From positions 1 to 64,000 of the forward strand of contig JADJPJ010000002.1 in NCBI GenBank assembly GCA_016713325.1: a stretch of DNA of 64,000 nt. Reading direction: 5' to 3'. This DNA comes from Candidatus Flexifilum affinis (GTDB lineage: Bacteria; Chloroflexota; Anaerolineae; Aggregatilineales; Phototrophicaceae). The stretch's first letter is position 1. Each line of letters starts with the position of its first letter. The notes beneath the pieces were generated by a model that was given only the letters and a program-made list of their open reading frames with translations, was not told the origin of the DNA and ran no database searches. The position numbers were made by a program, and so were the translations under genes. Below are positions 1 through 7,947 of the stretch, in pieces.

Positions 1-306
1 CCAAATGGGCGGCGATCAGCATTACGCAGAGCGCAGCGAAATATTCTCGCGCCCTTCAACATCAACGTCAACGCCGTTTGCGCCCGGAGTCGCCCACCCC
101 GATGTGGGACGATATCGATCGGGTGCAGGCGGAGCGCTTTGGTCTGGGGCCGGGCGAATGGATTCAGAAGACCGTCGACGGCGTCCCCTCAAGCGGGCGG
201 CGACGCCGGGCGACCTGGCCGCGGCGGTGTCGTTCCGTGCTCCGATGATGCCGACTACATCACCGGCCAGGCGCTCAACGTCGATGGCGGCATGGAGATG
301 AACTGA
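1..306 (+). pseudogene. 3' part of a short-chain dehydrogenase/reductase, frame broken several times
   Basis: The C-terminal half of an SDR can be read only by changing frame. FNINVNAVC lies in one frame (about 55-81), PGV in the next (83 on), MWDDIDRVQAERFGLG in the third (102 on), LKRAATPGDLAAAVSF in another (188 on), and DYITGQALNVDGGMEMN ending at the TGA at 304-306 back in the first. Each switch is explained by one lost or gained base, mostly at C runs. All segments are well-conserved SDR C-terminal sequence, so the damage is recent or is consensus error near a contig end. The 5' half lies outside the window. It sits 4 bp before the next gene and fits the SDR-rich catabolic locus downstream. 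Confidence 0.7.
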
Positions 307-310
307 GGCG

Positions 311-1339
311 ATGATGAGCCATCCGCAAAGCCCTCAGCAGAGCCGACTGCACCATGTCAAACTGCTCCGGTCGGAGACGATCGGCCGCGTGCTGCGCCTG
401 GACGACCCGGAAACCATCGGCGTGTCCAGCCAGACGCTGGCCGAAGAAGCCATCGCCGAGGGAAATCTCGCCCTTGCCGCCGATCTGATCCGCTACTACC
501 AGACCGAGATGCGCATCATGCACAACATCATGCGCACCTGGATTCAGGACACCATTCGCTACATCGTGCTCAAGAGCGGCACGGAAGACGCGTCAGCTAC
601 CCATGCGGCCAGCGCGATCATGCGCACTTTCGACGCCTACCCGTTCGGTGAAGCGGAGCGCGACCATGCTGTCGCCGCGCTGGAGTCAGGCAATATGCCC
701 GACGCGTTGTTCTGGCTGGAGCGCATGCGCCTGGCGTTCCTCAACGTCCACGATGTGCTGGTGGCCTGGATGCAGAATCTGCTCGCGTCCATCGCCGCCG
801 ATTATCAGGAGCCGGCGGTGCTGGAGACCATCCTGCACACCCATCAGGACATCTGGGGCGACCGCTACGCCGCCTGGGATCAGATGACCCCTTGGGAGAA
901 AGTCGCGCTGACCGTCGAAGGCATGCGCGGCGGGCACTTCAGCGGTATGCAGCGGCGCGGCGACGTGATTGTCGAGGACCAGGGCGACCGCTTCATGGTG
1001 GCCTTCGACCCCTGCGGCAGCGGCGGTGTGCTGCGCCGCGGTGACCCGGAGACCGGCCGTGGCCCGATCGATGTGACCCTGCACGGAGTCAATCAGGAGT
1101 CGCATCTGTGGACCTGGCAGAAGACCGGCGTCCACTGGTACTGCTCGCACTGCGCAATCGCCATGGAGTGGTTGCCGGGTCACAAGCGGCGCTACCTGCT
1201 TCGCCCGCTCGACCACACCCTCGACCACGGCGCGCCCTGCCCGTGGTACATCTACAAGGAAGACCGCCTGATCTGCGAGGAGCACTATCCGCGCACCGGG
1301 CACCGCAAACCTGACGAAGCCGCGACTGCACAAGAATAG
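311..1339 (+). CDS. Conserved protein of unknown function with a Cys/His-rich C-terminal half
   Basis: I do not recognise this 342-residue protein. The N-terminal half (about 20-210) looks all-helical, with many Leu, Ile, Met and Arg residues and no membrane segment or signal peptide. The C-terminal half holds a DPCGSGG motif (near residue 235) and a WYCSHCAIAMEW segment (near 277) followed by His residues and a CPWY motif, which suggests a metal site. Start 311 follows a GAGG about 5 bases upstream; the ATG at 314 is an equally possible start. It lies 11 bp before the MetE-like gene and is probably co-transcribed with it. A role as partner or small-molecule-binding subunit of that methyltransferase is only inferred from adjacency. 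Confidence 0.75.
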   Translation: MMSHPQSPQQSRLHHVKLLRSETIGRVLRLDDPETIGVSSQTLAEEAIAEGNLALAADLIRYYQTEMRIMHNIMRTWIQDTIRYIVLKSGTEDASATHAASAIMRTFDAYPFGEAERDHAVAALESGNMPDALFWLERMRLAFLNVHDVLVAWMQNLLASIAADYQEPAVLETILHTHQDIWGDRYAAWDQMTPWEKVALTVEGMRGGHFSGMQRRGDVIVEDQGDRFMVAFDPCGSGGVLRRGDPETGRGPIDVTLHGVNQESHLWTWQKTGVHWYCSHCAIAMEWLPGHKRRYLLRPLDHTLDHGAPCPWYIYKEDRLICEEHYPRTGHRKPDEAATAQE

Positions 1340-1350
1340 GATTTTCTAGA

Positions 1351-2388
1351 ATGTACCGTTATGAAAACATGCCCTTGCTGCCCACGCAGGTGATCGGCAG
1401 TTACGGGACGCCGGGCTGGTTGTACGTCGTGCGCGAGGCGATGAAGCGCGGCGAGATGGGATCGGTCGACATCCGCGAGGCCTTCGACGACGCCACCAAC
1501 CTGGCCATCATGGAGCAGGAAGAGGCCGGTGTCGACGTGATCAGCGACGGCGAGATGCGCCGCTTCAACTTCCTGGTCGGCTTCTACGACTCAATCAAGG
1601 GGCTGGAGAAGGTCCCCTGGGAGCGCCAGCTCGGCTACCCCGGCCCCGACATGATCGACGCCTTCCGCGCGGTCGGCGAACTCAGCACGCCGGATGGCCT
1701 GGGCCTGCCGGAAGAACTGCACTATGCCCGCAAGCGCACGTCGAAGCCGCTGGTCACACCTCTGGGCGGCCCGGTCACCTTCGCCTTTCGGATCAACCCC
1801 GGCCAGGTCTATTCCGACAAGAGAGCCATCGCCTGGGCGCTGGCCCCGCTGATCAACGAGGAACTCAAAAAGGCGGTCGCCGCCGGCGCGACGCATATCC
1901 AGCTCGACGAGCCGTCGGCTATCGACGACTTCGTGCCCATGCCCGACTTTGTGGAGATGTTCAACCGATGCGTCGAAGGCTTGGACGCCACCATCGGCCT
2001 GCACATCTGCTTCGGCAACTTCATGGGACGGCCGGCGGTGGCCCACCGTACTTACGAGCACATCGCGCCGATCTTCCCCGACCTCAATGTCGACATCATC
2101 CATCTGGAATTCGCCAACCGCGGCATGTGGCAGACCGACCTGTTCGCCAAATACGCCCGCCCCAACCAGTACCTGGCCGCCGGCGTGATCGACGTCAAGG
2201 CGCGCGCCGTCGAGACGCCGGCCATCGTCGTGGAGCGCATTCACGACGTGCTGCGGCACAACGACCCGGCGAAGGTGTGGGTCAGCTCCGATTGCGGGTT
2301 CAGCATGACCGCCCGCTGGGTGGCGCGGGAGAAACTGCGCGCCATGGTCGAGGGCACGAAGCTGGTACGCGCCGAACTGGGAGCGTGA
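1351..2388 (+). CDS. Cobalamin-independent methionine synthase C-terminal-like methyltransferase
   Basis: This 345-residue protein matches only the C-terminal catalytic barrel of MetE; full-length MetE is about 750 residues and has an N-terminal duplicate barrel. Seen are VIGSYGTPG at the start, VISDGEMRR, the LHICFGN segment (His and Cys expected to bind zinc) and a late SSDCGF segment (second zinc Cys). Stand-alone MetE-C-like proteins often act as methyltransferases from donors other than folate or in catabolic gene sets, so methionine synthesis itself is not assured. It follows the unknown gene at 311 by 11 bp. The next gene is convergent and lies 241 bp away. Confidence 0.85.
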   Translation: MYRYENMPLLPTQVIGSYGTPGWLYVVREAMKRGEMGSVDIREAFDDATNLAIMEQEEAGVDVISDGEMRRFNFLVGFYDSIKGLEKVPWERQLGYPGPDMIDAFRAVGELSTPDGLGLPEELHYARKRTSKPLVTPLGGPVTFAFRINPGQVYSDKRAIAWALAPLINEELKKAVAAGATHIQLDEPSAIDDFVPMPDFVEMFNRCVEGLDATIGLHICFGNFMGRPAVAHRTYEHIAPIFPDLNVDIIHLEFANRGMWQTDLFAKYARPNQYLAAGVIDVKARAVETPAIVVERIHDVLRHNDPAKVWVSSDCGFSMTARWVAREKLRAMVEGTKLVRAELGA

Positions 2389-2395
2389 GAAGAGA

Positions 2396-2505
2396 AGTCC
2401 TGAGTGAAGAGTGCTGAGGACTGAGAACGTGCCTTTTGGGAGCACGCACGGGTGCGCCCCTACAGTCACACATGATGGCGTCGGGGCGGGCCGATGTGCC
2501 CGCCC
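2396..2505. repeat. Cluster of three short hairpins downstream of the MetE-like gene
   Basis: Three inverted repeats lie in the 241-bp gap between the convergent genes ending at 2388 and 2630. AGTCCT at 2396-2401 pairs with AGGACT at 2417-2422. GGGAGCAC at 2438-2445 pairs, with one mismatch, with GTGCGCCC at 2452-2459. GGGCGGGC at 2484-2491 pairs perfectly with GCCCGCCC at 2498-2505. The second resembles a hairpin at 17897-17920, so it belongs to a dispersed family. None is followed by a T run, so a rho-independent terminator role is possible but not shown. Confidence 0.55.
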
Positions 2506-2629
2506 ACGATGACGAGGGATGCAACTGCGCCCTGAGTCTCAGCCGCAAAATGTGTACAGCGGATCGATTTGCAAACCCGGCAGACACCGGCAGACTCCGT
2601 TTGCACGTCCGCTCTCATTTCCAAGCGAA

Positions 2630-3292
2630 TTACTTCCCGTCGAGGTAACTCACCAGCGCCTGCAGGCCGCTCTCGATGTGGTGCAGCATGGCGGCGCTGG
2701 CCTGCTCCGCATCGCCCTGGTCGATGCCATCCAGGATGCGCTGGTGCTCGTTCAGCACCATCTCCGCCCGGTGCGGCACGACGAACATCGAATCCCAGGG
2801 CGATTTCATCCACAGAGTCATGATCATCTGCTTCAGGATGGGCATCTCGGCCCGCTCGTACATCATCATGTGAAATTCGCGGTTGAGCGCCAGCATCTCG
2901 CTGCGGCCGTTCGCGGCAAGCTGGGTCTGCATCTCCGTCTGGATGACATGCATGCGCTTGACGTCGGCGATGCGCAGGTTGGGCACCGCCAGCCGGACGG
3001 CCAACTGCTCCAGCGCGCCGCGGATCAGGTAGACCTGGCGCACATCCTCAGCCTGGACCTCCGCCACCTGCACGCCCTTGTAGGGGCTGTGGCTCAGAAC
3101 GCCTTCAGCCACCAACTGCTGAATGGCCTCGCGAACCGGTGTAGGGCTGACCTTGAAGCGCTCGGCCAGCTCCTCCTGGATGAGCCGCTCGCCGGGCTGA
3201 AGCTCCCCGGACAGAATGGCGGTGCGGAGCATCTCGACCAGCACGTCTTTCTTCGTCTTCTGGGTGTTCTCTGCTTTGCGTCGCATCACCAT
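2630..3292 (-). CDS. GntR-family transcriptional regulator, FCD subfamily
   Basis: This is a 220-residue regulator of normal FadR/FCD length. An N-terminal winged helix (about 15-85) contains the GntR signature LQPGERLIQEELAERF followed by SPTPVREAIQQL. The C-terminal all-helical FCD domain (about 95-215) has the expected metal and ligand positions, in ALNREFH, NEHQRIL and MLHHIESG. FCD regulators usually bind sugar acids or other carboxylates. It is divergent from the enolase-superfamily gene at 3441 and probably represses that gene and the transporter operon behind it as well as itself. The GTG and ATG just after the start at 3292 are alternatives. Confidence 0.92.
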   Translation of the reverse strand: MVMRRKAENTQKTKKDVLVEMLRTAILSGELQPGERLIQEELAERFKVSPTPVREAIQQLVAEGVLSHSPYKGVQVAEVQAEDVRQVYLIRGALEQLAVRLAVPNLRIADVKRMHVIQTEMQTQLAANGRSEMLALNREFHMMMYERAEMPILKQMIMTLWMKSPWDSMFVVPHRAEMVLNEHQRILDGIDQGDAEQASAAMLHHIESGLQALVSYLDGK

Positions 3293-3362
3293 GACCCTGT
3301 TGTCCCACGGCTCGCGGTCGTTGGCTTCCGGCCTGGGCTTCCACGCCGGCGGCTGCGATTTG

Positions 3363-3430
3363 TTGACAGATTATATCCTTGTGCTATTCTATACACAAAA
3401 GCCCGATTATATATTCTATGTCTTATAAGG
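3363..3430 (+). promoter_or_regulatory. Promoter and probable GntR operator upstream of the dehydratase gene
   Basis: TTGACA at 3363-3368 is followed 16 bp later by TATTCT at 3385-3390, a reasonable -35/-10 pair for the + strand. Overlapping the -10 is the inverted repeat TTGTG (3379-3383) ... CACAA (3394-3398) with a 10-bp spacer, close in form to T-GT...AC-A sites of GntR-family regulators. GATTATAT and ATTCTAT each occur again at about 3405-3420, so a second weaker site may exist. The whole 70-bp stretch is AT-rich against a GC-rich background. AAGG at 3427-3430 is the ribosome-binding site for the ATG at 3441. Confidence 0.5.
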
Positions 3431-3440
3431 CGTTTGCTTG

Positions 3441-4586
3441 ATGAAAATCTCACAGGTCGAAGTTATTCCGCTTGTGCGAACGCTATCCCAGGCCTTTGAA
3501 GGCGGCACCTACCGCGTCGTCAATCGCTACACGATCGTCACGCGTGTCCACTGCGACACCGGGCTGACCGGCGAGGTGTTCGGGGGCGACGAAGACCATA
3601 CCCAGTCCGAAATTGTCGCGCTCATCCGCGATCACTTCGCGCCCATGCTGGTCGGGGAGGATCCACGCGATGTCGAACGCCTGTGGGCGAAGATGTTCCA
3701 CTCCAACATCGACCTGGGCAATCGTGGCCTGCACATGCTGGACATGCACAACCGCGGCATTCTGATGCAGGCCATCGCCGCCGTCGACAACGCCATCTGG
3801 GATTTGCTCGGCAAGATTTACGGCGCGCCGCTTTACAAGCTGCTCGGCGGGACGCGTGACCGCGTGCCGGTCATCGCCATCGGCGGCTATTACAAGTCGG
3901 CCGACGGCAGCGGCGGCGACCCGATCCGCGACGAAATTGAGTACTATCGCGAGCTGGGGCTGGCCGGGATGAAATTCAAGGTCGGCCGCGCGACGATCGC
4001 CGAGGACATCGAGCGCGTGACCCGCGCCCGCGCCGCCGCCGGCGACGACTTCATCATCGCCTGTGATGCCAATCAGGCCTGGACGCCGCAGCAGGCCATC
4101 GCGTTCTGCAAAGGCGTCGAGCCGCTGGACATCGAGTGGATGGAGGAGCCGGTCCGCTGGTACGATCAGTTGGAAGGTCTGCGCCGCGTCGCCGCCAGCA
4201 CGTCGATCCCCATCAACGCCGGGCAGGGCGAGATTTCCGCCTTCGGCTGCCGCGACCTCGTTACCCATGACGCCGTCAGCATCCTCAACGTCGACTGCAC
4301 CATCGCCGGTGGCGTGACCGAGTGGCGGCGCATCGCGGCCTTCGCCCACCTCTTCCATATCCGCATGGCCCACCACGAGGAGCCGCAGATCGCTCTGCAT
4401 CTGCTGGCTGCGGCGCCGAACGGTCTGTACGTCGAGATTTTCCCCAGCTACGAACGCGACCCCATGTGGGTCGATCTCATCGTCGAACACCCCCGCATTG
4501 CCGCCGGCTACATGGAACTGCCGGAAGGTCCAGGCATTGGGTTGCAGTTGAATGAGGAGGTCATCGACAAATACCGGATTCACTAG
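3441..4586 (+). CDS. Mandelate racemase/muconate lactonizing enzyme (enolase superfamily), probable sugar-acid dehydratase
   Basis: This 381-residue protein has the enolase-superfamily capping domain (1-125) and barrel (130-370). Barrel motifs fit the mandelate-racemase subgroup: KFKVGR gives the K-x-K base on strand 2, the metal ligands are in ACDANQAW, EWMEEPV and GQGE, and the late AHHEE supplies the general base His. Such enzymes commonly dehydrate aldonic or uronic acids, though racemases and epimerases also occur; the substrate cannot be read from sequence. The ATG at 3441 is preferred over the in-frame TTG at 3438 because AAGG lies 10 bases upstream. It is the first gene of the operon divergent from the GntR regulator. 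Confidence 0.88.
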   Translation: MKISQVEVIPLVRTLSQAFEGGTYRVVNRYTIVTRVHCDTGLTGEVFGGDEDHTQSEIVALIRDHFAPMLVGEDPRDVERLWAKMFHSNIDLGNRGLHMLDMHNRGILMQAIAAVDNAIWDLLGKIYGAPLYKLLGGTRDRVPVIAIGGYYKSADGSGGDPIRDEIEYYRELGLAGMKFKVGRATIAEDIERVTRARAAAGDDFIIACDANQAWTPQQAIAFCKGVEPLDIEWMEEPVRWYDQLEGLRRVAASTSIPINAGQGEISAFGCRDLVTHDAVSILNVDCTIAGGVTEWRRIAAFAHLFHIRMAHHEEPQIALHLLAAAPNGLYVEIFPSYERDPMWVDLIVEHPRIAAGYMELPEGPGIGLQLNEEVIDKYRIH

Positions 4587-4659
4587 CGAGGGGCGATCCT
4601 CGCGCGCCAGCAGCATCGAAAAATCGAATGGGTTAGGCTATCAAGAAGGGTGTTTTATC

Positions 4660-6039
4660 ATGACCAAAGCAATTCGAAAAATGTCCCGCCGCAGTTTCTT
4701 GAAAGCAGCCGGTGTTGCCGGGGCAAGCGCGAGCCTGCTTCCTCATTTGCCCTCGTTCGCTCATCCGCTCAGGAAGCAGAGCGCGAACCTGAGTCTGTGG
4801 TGGTGGGCCGACGAACCCGCCTTTGGCGAGTGGATCGCCGATACCGCCGCCGCGTTTGCCGCCGCCAACCCCGGCGTCACGGTCGAGCCGCTCCAGCAGG
4901 ACACCTGCTGCGTGATCTCTCAGTTCACCACGGCTGCCGCCGCCGGCGAACCGCCGAACGTCGCCTTCCTGTTCAACGGCCTGTACCACATGGAGAACGT
5001 CTGGTTGGGCTACCTGGACCCGCTCGATTCGCTGATTCCTCGCGAGACGCTGGAGAATTCCGGCGCGACTGCGCTGAGCACCTACCAGGATCAGTACTAC
5101 CGGATCGGCTGGTATCCGGTGCCACTCGTCTGGGAATACAACAAGGATGTCTGGGACAGTGCCGGCCTCGACGCCGACAATCCCCCAACCACCTGGGCTG
5201 ACTGGATGGCCGCCTGCGAAACACTCAAGGCGGCGGGTGTGACTCCGTTCGGCGGCGGCCTGAGCGACGGCTTCTGGGGCGAATGGTTCCTTGGCAACGC
5301 GCTCACCCAGTCCCTGGATTCTCCTGGCGAGGCGATCGAACTGTTCATCGGCGACCGCGACTTCCGCGATCCGAAGTACTACGCCTTCTGGTCGCGCCTG
5401 GAAGAGATGGTCAAAGCCGGCTATCTCAACGACGATATGCTCTCCATCGACCTGTTCACCGCCATCAACAAGGTCGTCACCGGCGAACTGGCTGCGACGC
5501 AGAATGTCGGCGCCGTAATCCCCAGCCACATCGCTCAGATCGGCGACCGCGTGGGCACGATGGTCATGCCGATCTTCGGCGAAGGCGCTCTGGCCGGCGT
5601 ACCGATCACCGACTCACAGGGCTTCGGCATCCCCAGCGCGGCGACCAACAAGGAACTCGGCGCAGCCTTCCTGGAATTCACCCAGACGCCGGAGCGCATG
5701 AATCGGTTCTGGGAGATGCACCGCTACTTCCCGTCCAACAAGACCTGGGATGCCAGCGTCATCGACGACCCGGTTCTCAAGCGGCTGTGGGATCTGTGGG
5801 TGGGCGGCACGAATACGGTCTACATCCCGAATCTGATGCCCGGTTTGTTCTGGACGGACGCCATGTTCGTCTCGGCGCAGGAGATCGTGGCCGGCAACAT
5901 GACCGCCGAGCAGGCCGGCGAGCAGAACGCGGCTATCGCTCAGCAGTGGCGCGACCTGAATCCCGACCTGATCGAGAACTACCAGATCTACGCGCAGGGG
6001 CTGGCGGCTCAGACCGCCAAGGCCGCCTCGCGGGCGTAA
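4660..6039 (+). CDS. ABC transporter substrate-binding protein, sugar family 1, Tat-exported
   Basis: This 459-residue protein has a twin-arginine signal (SRRSFLKAAG, residues 8-17, then an Ala-rich stretch ending near SFAHP), followed by a family-1 extracellular solute-binding fold (LSLWWWADEPAFGEWI, then TFEV-like VTVEPLQQDT). Family 1 proteins bind oligosaccharides, glycerol phosphate or sugar acids. The start at 4660 is chosen because AAGAAGGG lies about 9 bases upstream and places the Tat motif at the N terminus; the frame is open further upstream into the dehydratase gene. It pairs with the permeases at 7069 and 7947. Confidence 0.92.
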   Translation: MTKAIRKMSRRSFLKAAGVAGASASLLPHLPSFAHPLRKQSANLSLWWWADEPAFGEWIADTAAAFAAANPGVTVEPLQQDTCCVISQFTTAAAAGEPPNVAFLFNGLYHMENVWLGYLDPLDSLIPRETLENSGATALSTYQDQYYRIGWYPVPLVWEYNKDVWDSAGLDADNPPTTWADWMAACETLKAAGVTPFGGGLSDGFWGEWFLGNALTQSLDSPGEAIELFIGDRDFRDPKYYAFWSRLEEMVKAGYLNDDMLSIDLFTAINKVVTGELAATQNVGAVIPSHIAQIGDRVGTMVMPIFGEGALAGVPITDSQGFGIPSAATNKELGAAFLEFTQTPERMNRFWEMHRYFPSNKTWDASVIDDPVLKRLWDLWVGGTNTVYIPNLMPGLFWTDAMFVSAQEIVAGNMTAEQAGEQNAAIAQQWRDLNPDLIENYQIYAQGLAAQTAKAASRA

Positions 6040-6046
6040 GGGATAA

Positions 6047-6186
6047 CCCCTCACCCCTGGCGAGCTTGCTCGCACACCCCCTTTCCGTGCTGGAGAGGGG
6101 CAGGAGGTGAGGTTCGGCAGACGCGAATCCTCCTGACCATTTCCCCTCTCCCCGCTTGCGTGGGAGAGGGGGCAGGGGGTGAGGGG
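6047..6186. repeat. Dispersed inverted-repeat element (CCCCTCACCCC...GGGGTGAGGGG type)
   Basis: This 140-bp noncoding element sits between the binding-protein gene and the next SDR. Its ends, CCCCTCACCCCT at 6047 and AGGGGGTGAGGGG ending at 6186, are inverted copies. Inside are further GAGAGGGG and CCCCTCTCC arms and the sequences GCTTGCTCGC and CGCTTGCGTGGG, so it can fold into nested hairpins. The same CCTCACCC/GGGTGAGG arms recur at 19760-19793. It looks like a REP-like or MITE-like short repeat; no target duplication is obvious. Confidence 0.65.
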
Positions 6187-6227
6187 TACATAATTACAGG
6201 ATTGCACGGACTGAGGCGTAGACCATC

Positions 6228-7052
6228 ATGGACCAGCGATTTAAGGACAAGGTCGTCCTCATCACCGGGGGCGGTACGGGCATTGGACGCGGCATCGCAC
6301 GGCGCTTCGCCGCCGAGGGGGCGCACGTGGTCGTCACCGGCCGACGCCCCGAACCGCTGGAGCGCGTCGCCGGCGAGATCGCGGCCGAAAGTGGGCAGGT
6401 CTCGACGTACACGCTCGACGTACGGGACGTCCTGGATATTCAGCGCGTCGTCGGCGCCGTGATCGCGGCGCGCGGCCGGATCGATGTCCTGATCAACAAC
6501 GCGGGTGTCGCCGGCGAGGGCGCGTTTCTCGAAGTGACGCCCGAATACTATGACGACGTGCTGGGCACAAATCTGCGCGGCGCCTACTTCATGGCGCAGC
6601 AGGTCGCCAAAGCCATGATCGCTAGCAACCCGGCCGGGGGCAGGCAGCGCGGCAGCATCGTCAACATCACGTCGATTGACGCCACCGCCGCCGACGGACC
6701 ATACTCGACCTACTGCACCGCAAAGGCTGGCCTGGTCAACCTGACGCGCTGCATGGCCTTCGAACTGGCCGAGCACAAGATCCGTGTCAACGCCGTCGCG
6801 CCCGGATTCACCATGACCGAGATGACCAGCAACGCCGTCTCGGCCGAAGAACTCGACTACTTGCAGAACCGCTTCCACCGCGTGCCGGCCCGCCGGCTGG
6901 GCACGGTAGAAGAGTGCGCCGCGCTGGTGGCCTTCCTGGCCTCCGACGAAGCGCCGTACATCACCGGCGAAAATGTCACCATCGACGGCGGTTTGACGGC
7001 CAACCTGTTCATCTTCGAATCCTTTGCCCTCATGAACGGATCGCAGGGGTGA
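6228..7052 (+). CDS. SDR-family NAD(P)-dependent oxidoreductase
   Basis: This is a classical SDR of 274 residues. Seen are the cofactor motif TGGGTGIG near residue 14, NNAG near 89, the structural DVR after the strand, and the catalytic Ser-Tyr-Lys set in ITSIDAT and YCTAK. An Arg pair after the second strand (TGRRPEP) favours NADP(H). The C-terminal VAPGFTMTEM and GENVTIDGGL segments are standard. It lies inside the sugar-uptake operon, 16 bp before the first permease gene, so oxidation or reduction of an imported sugar or polyol is likely; substrate unknown. Confidence 0.9.
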   Translation: MDQRFKDKVVLITGGGTGIGRGIARRFAAEGAHVVVTGRRPEPLERVAGEIAAESGQVSTYTLDVRDVLDIQRVVGAVIAARGRIDVLINNAGVAGEGAFLEVTPEYYDDVLGTNLRGAYFMAQQVAKAMIASNPAGGRQRGSIVNITSIDATAADGPYSTYCTAKAGLVNLTRCMAFELAEHKIRVNAVAPGFTMTEMTSNAVSAEELDYLQNRFHRVPARRLGTVEECAALVAFLASDEAPYITGENVTIDGGLTANLFIFESFALMNGSQG

Positions 7053-7068
7053 CGGCGCAGCCACCGCC

Positions 7069-7947
7069 ATGATTCGCACTCACCGCCTCACGCCCTACCT
7101 GTATGTCCTGCCGATGGTCCTGCTGCTGGTCGGCATTTTTGGCTACCCCATCTTCAAGCTGTTCGACTTCAGCACCAAGCGCATACGCGGCTTCGACGGC
7201 CCGTCGATCGGGTTGGGCAACTTTCAGGCGCTGTTCAACGACCCGGTGTTCGGGCAGTCGATCGTCCACAACCTGCTGCTGCTGCTGGGCATCATTCCGC
7301 TGATTTTCCTGTCGCTGATCGTCGCCATCGCCCTCTACGAGCGGCTGCGCGGCTGGCGGCTGTACCAGACGCTGGTCTTCCTGCCCTACATCCTGGCGAT
7401 TCCGATTGTCGGCGTGGTGCTCAAGAACATGTTCCAGTTCAATGGGCCGATCAACACGGTCCTGCGCGCCGCCGGGCTGCAAGGGCTGGCGCTCGACTGG
7501 CTGGGCGACAAGGACATTGCCATCTTTACCGTAGGGGCGATGATCGTCTGGCGCGAGGCGGCCTTCGGGATCATCCTCTTCCTATCCCGTCTGCTCTCGC
7601 TCAATGAAGAACTGACCGAGGCCGCGCAGCTGGATGGGGCGAACTGGCGTCAGCGCACGCAGTACATCATCATCCCGCAGCTTCGCGGGGTGATCGAGTT
7701 CTATCTGATCATCGGCCTGATCACGCTGGTGGCGGCGGTCTTCGCCTACGTCTACATCGTGCCGGGGAAGGGCGCGCCAGCCAACGGCACGATGGTGCTG
7801 GAACTGTACATTTACAACTGGGCGTTCGAGAAGCGTCTGCCCGGCATGGGCGCGGCGGTGTCGGTCATCTTGCTGATGGTCACCGTGGTGCTGATGGTGG
7901 CCCTCTTCTACGTCCGGCGCAACGCGGCGCGCGAGGAGACTCAGTGA
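7069..7947 (+). CDS. ABC sugar transporter permease, MalF/UgpA type
   Basis: This 292-residue inner-membrane permease has six predicted transmembrane segments (first at YLYVLPMVLLLVGIFGYPIF). The coupling-helix EAA motif is ELTEAAQLDGANW followed by IIIPQLRG. It forms the heterodimeric channel with the product of the next gene; the TGA stop and the next ATG overlap by one base (7945-7949). A dedicated ATP-binding subunit gene is not present in the window, so the pair probably shares an MsmX/UgpC-like ATPase encoded elsewhere. Confidence 0.93.
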   Translation: MIRTHRLTPYLYVLPMVLLLVGIFGYPIFKLFDFSTKRIRGFDGPSIGLGNFQALFNDPVFGQSIVHNLLLLLGIIPLIFLSLIVAIALYERLRGWRLYQTLVFLPYILAIPIVGVVLKNMFQFNGPINTVLRAAGLQGLALDWLGDKDIAIFTVGAMIVWREAAFGIILFLSRLLSLNEELTEAAQLDGANWRQRTQYIIIPQLRGVIEFYLIIGLITLVAAVFAYVYIVPGKGAPANGTMVLELYIYNWAFEKRLPGMGAAVSVILLMVTVVLMVALFYVRRNAAREETQ

